A DNA stretch of 64,000 nt from Xylophilus sp042867185 (GTDB lineage Bacteria > Pseudomonadota > Gammaproteobacteria > Burkholderiales > Burkholderiaceae_C), in contig JBHZQV010000002.1 in NCBI GenBank assembly GCA_042867185.1, positions 186,001 through 250,000 on the forward strand, in the 5' to 3' direction. The first letter of the stretch is position 1, and every line of letters begins with the position of its first letter. The notes under the pieces were generated by a model. The model saw only the letters and a program-made list of their open reading frames with translations, was not told the DNA's origin and did no database searches. This document shows, in pieces, positions 59,091 through 64,000 of this stretch. Made by a program: the position numbers and the translations under genes.

Positions 59091-61340
59091 GTGCAGGCGG
59101 TCGCGCGATGTCGCGCACCGCCAGGTCTGCGTTCGCTCTTTTTTTTGTTTGCTCCGCTTTTTTTTTCCGGCACCGCATCGGCTCAGACGGCTGACCTGAT
59201 CCTGAACCACCAGGACAGTCCGGATCCGGGCCCAGCCGGTGGGTCCTTCACTTACACGATGCGCATCGACAACCTGAGCAGCAACCCTGCGGCAGGTGTC
59301 ACGCTCGCCGACACGCTGCCGACGAACGCGCTGTTCCAGAGCGTTACGACGTCGCAGGGCACCTGCACCACCCCTGCGATCGGGTCCGGCGGCGCGGTGA
59401 ACTGTGCCTTGGGCACCATCGCCGCCAATGCGTTCGCGACCGTGGCTGTCGTGGTGGAACTCCCCACCGCCGGCACGTATACCAACAACGCGGCGGTCAG
59501 CAGTACCACCACCGACCCGAATCCGTCCAACAACAGTTTTCCCCAAACCACGACCGCGACCACGGCCGCGGACCTGGCGCTGGCCGTGGTCACGTCGAGC
59601 GCGACCCCCGCTGCCGGAGCGCCCTACACCTACACGCTGACGGTCAACAACGCGGGTCCTGACCGGCTGGAGTCGAATGCGGTCTTGCGGATCAGCTTCA
59701 CCGTTCCCACGGGCAGCTCCTACACCAGCTACGGCGGCAGCGGCTGGACATGCGCGCCCGGCAGCGCAGCCGCAGCGGGCACCGTGGTGAATTGCAGCAA
59801 CACTCTCTCGGGCGGCCTGGGCCAGGGCAACGCGCCCGCGCTGGTGGTCACCGCCACGGCGAACACCGCCGGCGGAATCACCGCGAACTTTTCGGCATCC
59901 GCCACCCGGGGTGACGGCAGCACGGCCATGCCCGACGGAGATCTGAGCAACAACACGGCCACCGCGACCATCAATGCCAGCGGGGGCACCGATGTCTCGA
60001 TCTCCCAGACGCGTACGCCCGCCACGGTCGCGCTTGGCAGCAACGTTTCGTTCACGTTGACACCACGACTCAATGGCGGCCAGCCCCCGGGTGGTTCGGG
60101 AAACCAGCTGATCACCGTCACCGACACGTTGGATGCGAATCTCGGATACGTCTCGGCAACCGGTGCTGGCTGGACGTGCCCGCCTCCAGCGGGCCAGGTC
60201 ATCACCTGCACACGCCCCGGTCCCTACACCGGCGGCAATTTCACCGACCTGCCGGTCATCACCGTGGTGGCCACGGCCAACAGCGTCGGCACGCTGACCA
60301 ACCAGGCGGTGATTTCGTTGCCTGCAGGTGAGACGGACTCGGTCCCGGCCAACAACACCAGCGCGATCAACGTGGTTTCCACGAACGAAGCCGATCTGCG
60401 CATGAACAAATCGGCCTCGCTGAGCCCGGTCGTGGTGAACGAAGCCTTCAGCTACTTCTTGAGCGTCACCAACCTCGGACCGCTTTCCGTGACCGGCTCG
60501 CAGACGATCACGGTTTCCGACACGCTTCCCGCGAATATCCAACTCACCGGCAACCCGACCGGCGCTGGCTGGGTCTGCGGCAACACCGGCTTCGGCGTGG
60601 GCGAGACGATCAGTTGCACGCGCACGGGTGCGGCGCTCGGCAGCGGCGCATCGACGAACACGATCACCGTGCCCGTCCGGCAGACCGTGGCAGGCAGCCA
60701 GACCAATTCGGCGACGGTGGGGCTCGCGGGCGGCGGACCGACCGACAGCAACGCCGGCAACAACACGGCGAGCGCATCCACCTCCGCCACCCAGGCCGGC
60801 GACTCGGTCGACCTGGAACTGGTGTCGAAAACAGCGTCGCAGCCGTCTGTCGCTTCCGGTGGTGTGCTGACCTATGTCGTCACGGTGCGCAACAACGCGC
60901 CGACGACTGCGACCAATGTCGTCGTCACCGACAACCTCTCCAATCTCCTTCCGGCGGGCGGTCTGGTATCGGCAACCCCCTCGGCCGGTAACTGCACGCC
61001 CGCTGCAGGGAACGGACCGACCCAGAACGTCAGCTGCAATATCGGATCCCTTGTTCAGGGCGGCACCGCGACCGTGACGCTCGTCGTGCGGCCGGTGCTT
61101 GCGGTGGGCGGGAACGTCACCAACACGGCGAGCGTCAACAGCAACGATCAAGGCGACACCAACCGCGGAAACAACAGCGCAAGCGTGACGATCGCCGTCA
61201 CGGCTTTGGTCGATCTGCGGGCGACCAAGACCGCCACGCCGAGCACCGCGACGCCCGGCACGGTGCCTGCCGGTGCGCCGCTACCTACACGGTCGCGGTC
61301 ATCAACGACGGTCCCTCCACCGCGCAGGCAGTCCAGATGA
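59091..61340 (+). CDS. DUF11 repeat surface protein, N-terminal part (frameshifted from C-terminal part)
   Basis: Exported protein with a signal peptide ending TASA before QTADL (mature start near 59184). Five complete DUF11 (Ig-like) repeats of about 120 residues and the start of a sixth follow, each opening with a [AVT]DL or TDV block then TYT-x-x-V-x-N-x-GP and closing with an NNTA-like block. After codons for GTVPAGAPL (near 61284) the frame drifts into a basic non-protein tail, while the sixth repeat resumes one base later in the frame of the next entry (TYTVAVINDGPS). Start is unclear: GTG 59091 is in frame now; ATG 59108 would come into frame, with an excellent signal peptide, if one T were lost from the T8 or T9 tract. 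Confidence 0.7.
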   Translation: MQAVARCRAPPGLRSLFFLFAPLFFSGTASAQTADLILNHQDSPDPGPAGGSFTYTMRIDNLSSNPAAGVTLADTLPTNALFQSVTTSQGTCTTPAIGSGGAVNCALGTIAANAFATVAVVVELPTAGTYTNNAAVSSTTTDPNPSNNSFPQTTTATTAADLALAVVTSSATPAAGAPYTYTLTVNNAGPDRLESNAVLRISFTVPTGSSYTSYGGSGWTCAPGSAAAAGTVVNCSNTLSGGLGQGNAPALVVTATANTAGGITANFSASATRGDGSTAMPDGDLSNNTATATINASGGTDVSISQTRTPATVALGSNVSFTLTPRLNGGQPPGGSGNQLITVTDTLDANLGYVSATGAGWTCPPPAGQVITCTRPGPYTGGNFTDLPVITVVATANSVGTLTNQAVISLPAGETDSVPANNTSAINVVSTNEADLRMNKSASLSPVVVNEAFSYFLSVTNLGPLSVTGSQTITVSDTLPANIQLTGNPTGAGWVCGNTGFGVGETISCTRTGAALGSGASTNTITVPVRQTVAGSQTNSATVGLAGGGPTDSNAGNNTASASTSATQAGDSVDLELVSKTASQPSVASGGVLTYVVTVRNNAPTTATNVVVTDNLSNLLPAGGLVSATPSAGNCTPAAGNGPTQNVSCNIGSLVQGGTATVTLVVRPVLAVGGNVTNTASVNSNDQGDTNRGNNSASVTIAVTALVDLRATKTATPSTATPGTVPAGAPLPTRSRSSTTVPPPRRQSR
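59139..59166 (+). repeat. Two poly-T tracts (T8 and T9) in the signal-peptide region
   Basis: T8 at 59139-59146 and T9 at 59158-59166, 11 nt apart, both within the hydrophobic core of the signal peptide. Such tracts are prone to slippage. Loss of one T joins ATG 59108 to the mature frame (M-S-R-T-A-R-S-A-F-A-L-F-F-V-C-S-A-F-F-S). Confidence 0.75.
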
Positions 61341-62524
61341 CGGACACCTTGCCGGCGAACGGCGCGTTCATCAATGTGGTGGGTGTGACCGGTGGCGGCA
61401 CCTGCGGCACCGTCCCCGCAGCGAATGCCGAGGGAGGCACGCTTGTCTGCAACTGGGCCAACATCCCGACGGGTACCCAGCGGACGGTGACGTACCGCAT
61501 CCGACCGCTGGCCTCGGCGGTGGGCAGCTCCGTTACCAATGGCGTGACCGTCAGCACGTCGACCCCCGAAAGCGACAGTGGCAACAACGGTGCCACCACC
61601 ACCACGGCGGTGACGGCTGCCAATCTGGACGTACTGGTCAACAAGTCGGACTCGCCCGATCCGGTCGCGCTGGGATCGCTCACCACCTACACGGTCACGA
61701 TCACCAACAACGGCCCCTCCTTCGGCACGAACGTCGTGCTGACGGATGTGTTCCCTGCGCCCGGCAGCACGCCCTCGGCAGTCTTCAGCTACCAGGGTGC
61801 ACTCACGGTCGACACAGGCGGTACCTGCACCGAGCCCGCCACCGGCGCCACGGGGGGAACCATCCGCTGCACGTTCCCGGTTTTGGCGTCGAGCCAGACC
61901 GCGACGGTGAGCTACCAAATGCGGGCGGAGTCGATCATCGGCGCGGGCCTGAATTCCGGAACATTGCCCAGCCGGGCCAGCGTGAGCGTCACCGAGACCG
62001 AAACCCTGCTCGCCAACAATGTCGCGGTCGAAAACAGCACCACCAATCGCGGTTCCGTCGCAACCGATCTGCAGATCACCAAGAAAGCGGGTGCCGCGGC
62101 AGTCACGCGGGGCGGACCGGTCGTCTACAGCCTGTCGGTCTTGAATAACGGACCGCTGGCCACGAGCAGCGCCCAGGTGGTCGACACGCTGCCTGCGGGA
62201 CTGACGTTCGTCTCCGCGCCATCGTGCGCTGCTGCCGGCAACACGGTCAGCTGCGACGTGGGTGCCTTGGCGGTGGGCGCTACCCGCACCTTCGTGGTGA
62301 CCGCGACGCTGGACAACGCCTTCGTGGGAACATCGGTCGCCAACACCGCGACGGTCAATGCTCCCGGTGACACGGTTCCGGGCAACAACAGCAGCTCCGT
62401 CACGACGCAGGTTGCCGTCGCGGCCCCCACCTCCATCCCGACCCTGTCCGAATGGGCGCTGATGTTGATGTCCGCCATCCTCGGTCTTCTGGCATGGAAG
62501 GCTTCGGCACGACGCCCGCAATAG
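61337..62524 (+). CDS. DUF11 repeat surface protein, C-terminal part with IPTL-CTERM sorting signal
   Basis: The continuation of the preceding entry. The coding frame really begins near 61285, before the first ATG at 61337. It has the rest of DUF11 repeat 6 (MTDTLPANGAFINVVG), repeat 7 (LDVLVNKSDSPDPVALGSLT), repeat 8 (TDLQITKKAGAAAVTRGGPV) and a C-terminal tripartite tail IPTLSEWALMLMSAILGLLA followed by basic residues. That tail is the IPTL-CTERM signal of betaproteobacterial surface proteins. One missing base near 61284-61286 (in GCCGCTACC) explains the split; a sequencing error cannot be excluded. Confidence 0.75.
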   Translation: MTDTLPANGAFINVVGVTGGGTCGTVPAANAEGGTLVCNWANIPTGTQRTVTYRIRPLASAVGSSVTNGVTVSTSTPESDSGNNGATTTTAVTAANLDVLVNKSDSPDPVALGSLTTYTVTITNNGPSFGTNVVLTDVFPAPGSTPSAVFSYQGALTVDTGGTCTEPATGATGGTIRCTFPVLASSQTATVSYQMRAESIIGAGLNSGTLPSRASVSVTETETLLANNVAVENSTTNRGSVATDLQITKKAGAAAVTRGGPVVYSLSVLNNGPLATSSAQVVDTLPAGLTFVSAPSCAAAGNTVSCDVGALAVGATRTFVVTATLDNAFVGTSVANTATVNAPGDTVPGNNSSSVTTQVAVAAPTSIPTLSEWALMLMSAILGLLAWKASARRPQ

Positions 62525-62633
62525 GCAGCGCTCGGCCCCGCCAGCCGCGCCGACCCGGCGGGGGCACTGGTACCTGGGGGACGCCCGTGGTGCGTCCATT
62601 AGAATGCGAGGTTGCATTTTTGCAGGCTGGCGC

Positions 62634-62699
62634 CTGGCCATCCCGCGCAATTTCCGCAGAACCCGCGCAAGGGGTTGATTCTTAAGCATTTGAGACTCT
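62634..62699 (+). repeat. Right-end module of insert 2
   Basis: CTGGCCATCCCGCGCAATTT ... GCGCAAGGGGTTGATTCTTAA, GCATTTGAGACTCT. It matches 57934-58000 and is followed by CCCCGCGCACCA (62700-62711), the third copy of the tRNA-Leu end. The preceding 62525-62633 holds a TAGAAT -10-like box but no gene. Confidence 0.8.
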
Positions 62700-62771
62700 C
62701 CCCGCGCACCACGCAAGCATTCCGGCAGGCAGATCTCTGACCGCCGCCGACCGATCTCATAGGAGCAGAAC

Positions 62772-64000
62772 ATGGCCGTCAATGTGGAAACCCTCGACAA
62801 GCTGGAGCGCAAGATCACGCTGACGCTGCCTGTCACCACGATCCAGTCGGAAGTCGACGCGCGCCTCAAGCGCCTCGCCCGCACCGTCAAGATGGACGGC
62901 TTCCGTCCCGGCAAGGTGCCGATGAACGTCGTGGCCCAGCGCTACGGCTACTCGGTGCAGTACGAAGTCATGAACGACAAGGTCGGTGAGGCTTTCTCGG
63001 TCGCCGCCAACGAAGCGCAGCTGCGCGTGGCCGGCCAGCCGACCATCACCGAGAAAGACGGCGCGCCCGAGGGCGAACTGGCCTTCGACGCCGTCTTCGA
63101 GGTGTTCCCCGAAGTCAAGATCGCCGACCTGTCGGATGCCGAGGTCGAGAAGCTGAACGCCGAAGTCGACGAGACCGCGATCAACCGCACCCTCGACATC
63201 CTGCGCAAGCAGCGCCGTACCTTCGCCCAGCGCGCCCAGGATTCGGGTGCCGAAGACGGCGACCGTGTCACGGTCGACTTCGAAGGCAAGATCGACGGCG
63301 AAGTGTTCCAGGGCGGCAAGGCCGAGGCGTTCCAGTTCCTGGTCGGCGAAGGCCAGATGCTCAAGGAATTCGAAGAGGCCGTGCGCGGCATGAAGGCCGG
63401 CGAAAGCAAGACCTTCCCGCTGGCCTTCCCCGAGGACTACCACGGCAAGGACGTCGCCGGCAAGCAGGCCGACTTCATGGTCACCGTCAAGAAGATCGAA
63501 CAGGCCAACCTGCCCGAAGTCAACGAGCTGCTGGCCAAGTCGCTCGGCATCGCCGACGGCACGGTCGACGGCCTGCGCGCCGACATCAAGAAGAACCTGG
63601 AGCGCGAAGTCAAGTTCCGCGTCCTGTCGCGCAACAAGCAGGCCGTCATGGACGCGCTGATCTCGAAGGCCGAGCTCGACCTGCCCAAGGCGAGCGTGCA
63701 GGCCGAAGTCGAGCGCATGGTCGAAAGCGCCCGTGCCGACCTGAAGCAGCGCGGCATCAAGGACGCCGACAAGGCGCCGATCCCCGACGACGTGTTCCGT
63801 CCGCAGGCCGAGCGTCGCGTGCGCCTGGGCCTGGTGGTGGCCGAGCTGGTGCGTGCCAACGCCCTGCAGGCCAAGCCCGAGCAGATCAAGGCTCACATCG
63901 ACGAGCTGGCCGCCAGCTACGAGAAGCCGGCCGACGTGGTGCGCTGGTACCAGAGCGACCGCCAGCGCCTGGCCGAAGTCGAAGCCGTCGTGATCGAGAA
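62772..64000 (+). CDS. tig: Trigger factor, 5' part
   Basis: The ribosome-associated chaperone and prolyl isomerase. About 409 codons are visible; the gene leaves the window. Ribosome-binding domain MAVNVETLDKLERKITLTLP with the signature GFRPGKVP (about 45-52), FKBP-type domain near 165-245 (GDRVTVDFEGKIDGEVFQGG), then the C-terminal chaperone arms. ATG 62772 has AGGAG 9 nt upstream. tRNA-Leu followed by tig is the ancestral order that the two inserts have pulled 7 kb apart; clpP and clpX would be expected to the right. Confidence 0.96.
   Translation, partial: MAVNVETLDKLERKITLTLPVTTIQSEVDARLKRLARTVKMDGFRPGKVPMNVVAQRYGYSVQYEVMNDKVGEAFSVAANEAQLRVAGQPTITEKDGAPEGELAFDAVFEVFPEVKIADLSDAEVEKLNAEVDETAINRTLDILRKQRRTFAQRAQDSGAEDGDRVTVDFEGKIDGEVFQGGKAEAFQFLVGEGQMLKEFEEAVRGMKAGESKTFPLAFPEDYHGKDVAGKQADFMVTVKKIEQANLPEVNELLAKSLGIADGTVDGLRADIKKNLEREVKFRVLSRNKQAVMDALISKAELDLPKASVQAEVERMVESARADLKQRGIKDADKAPIPDDVFRPQAERRVRLGLVVAELVRANALQAKPEQIKAHIDELAASYEKPADVVRWYQSDRQRLAEVEAVVIE

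Larger units (their letters stand above)
58015..62711. mobile_element. Insert 2 at tRNA-Leu (4.7 kb, surface-protein cargo)
   Basis: Bounded by the second (58001-58014) and third (62700-62711) copies of the tRNA-Leu 3' end, and carrying the same left and right end modules as insert 1. The interior is G+C-rich, unlike insert 1, and encodes a possible GGCT-like protein and an IPTL-CTERM DUF11 protein. No recombinase gene is present. tig starts 61 nt after the third copy, which is the expected neighbour of tRNA-Leu. Confidence 0.65.

Noticed and set aside
62700..62711. Third tRNA-Leu gene before tig
   Set aside because: Only CCCCGCGCACCA is present and the preceding sequence is the insert right-end module.

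Overview
The window (64 kb, about 68-70 % G+C over most of its length) reads as chromosomal DNA of a betaproteobacterium, order Burkholderiales, most likely family Comamonadaceae. The support is the set of gene orders rpsP-rimM-trmD-rplS, spoT/rpoZ/gmk, hpnCDE and tRNA-Leu before tig, plus an IPTL-CTERM surface protein, Bug/TctC-type binding proteins and short dispersed repeats of a kind I associate with that family. I cannot name the genus from sequence alone.

Layout. 1-9.7 kb: end of a LivF ATPase, a DUF47/Pit phosphate-uptake pair, a TM2-like protein and a GNAT enzyme, the rpsP-rimM-trmD-rplS translation operon, a Nudix CoA pyrophosphatase, a CobD/CbiB-family protein, hisC and a TraB/GumN protein. 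9.7-20.1 kb: rsgA, pterin dehydratase, an M48 protease, orn, a DEAD-box helicase, greB, spoT, rpoZ, gmk, an orphan receiver and an S4 RNA-binding protein. 20.2-25.8 kb: a TctDE-type two-component system divergent from a complete TctCBA tricarboxylate transporter. 25.9-33.4 kb: small membrane proteins, an AI-2E family permease, a large MscS-type channel, a MOSC protein and a ribosome hibernation factor. 33.4-42.7 kb: a PAS/sigma-54 activator followed by a Liv-type ABC transporter whose genes surround an extracellular PHA depolymerase and end in an alpha/beta hydrolase. This looks like one unit for polymer degradation and product uptake. 42.7-45 kb: a lower-G+C patch with a SulP transporter between gene remnants. 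45-51 kb: a Bug binding protein, hemH, a HAD phosphatase and the squalene genes hpnEDC. 51.1-55.6 kb: an RND efflux adaptor/permease pair.

55.7-62.7 kb is the accessory hot spot. The 3' end of tRNA-Leu(UAG) occurs three times: in the intact tRNA (ends 55817), at about 58001-58014 and at about 62700-62711. The copies delimit two tandem inserts of 2.2 and 4.7 kb. Both inserts start with the same hairpin-plus-terminator module and end with the same roughly 66-nt module, carry unrelated cargo and contain no recombinase gene. Insert 1 is A+T-rich by local standards. It holds a minus-strand operon of a short secreted-type peptide frame, an E1/ThiF/MccB-like adenylating enzyme and a HIT-family hydrolase, which is the logic of a microcin C-like peptide-nucleotide pathway with HIT-type self-immunity. 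Insert 2 carries a possible GGCT-fold protein and an eight-repeat DUF11 surface protein with an IPTL-CTERM tail, interrupted by a frameshift and with two poly-T tracts in its signal region. tig follows and runs off the window.

Two dispersed repeat families are visible. One is a roughly 125-nt hairpin element (three copies at gene 3' ends) whose outer arms differ between copies but stay self-complementary. The other is a roughly 56-nt element (six copies) that in places supplies ribosome-binding sites or is translated in frame inside conserved genes. No rRNA genes, CRISPR arrays or complete insertion sequences were seen.
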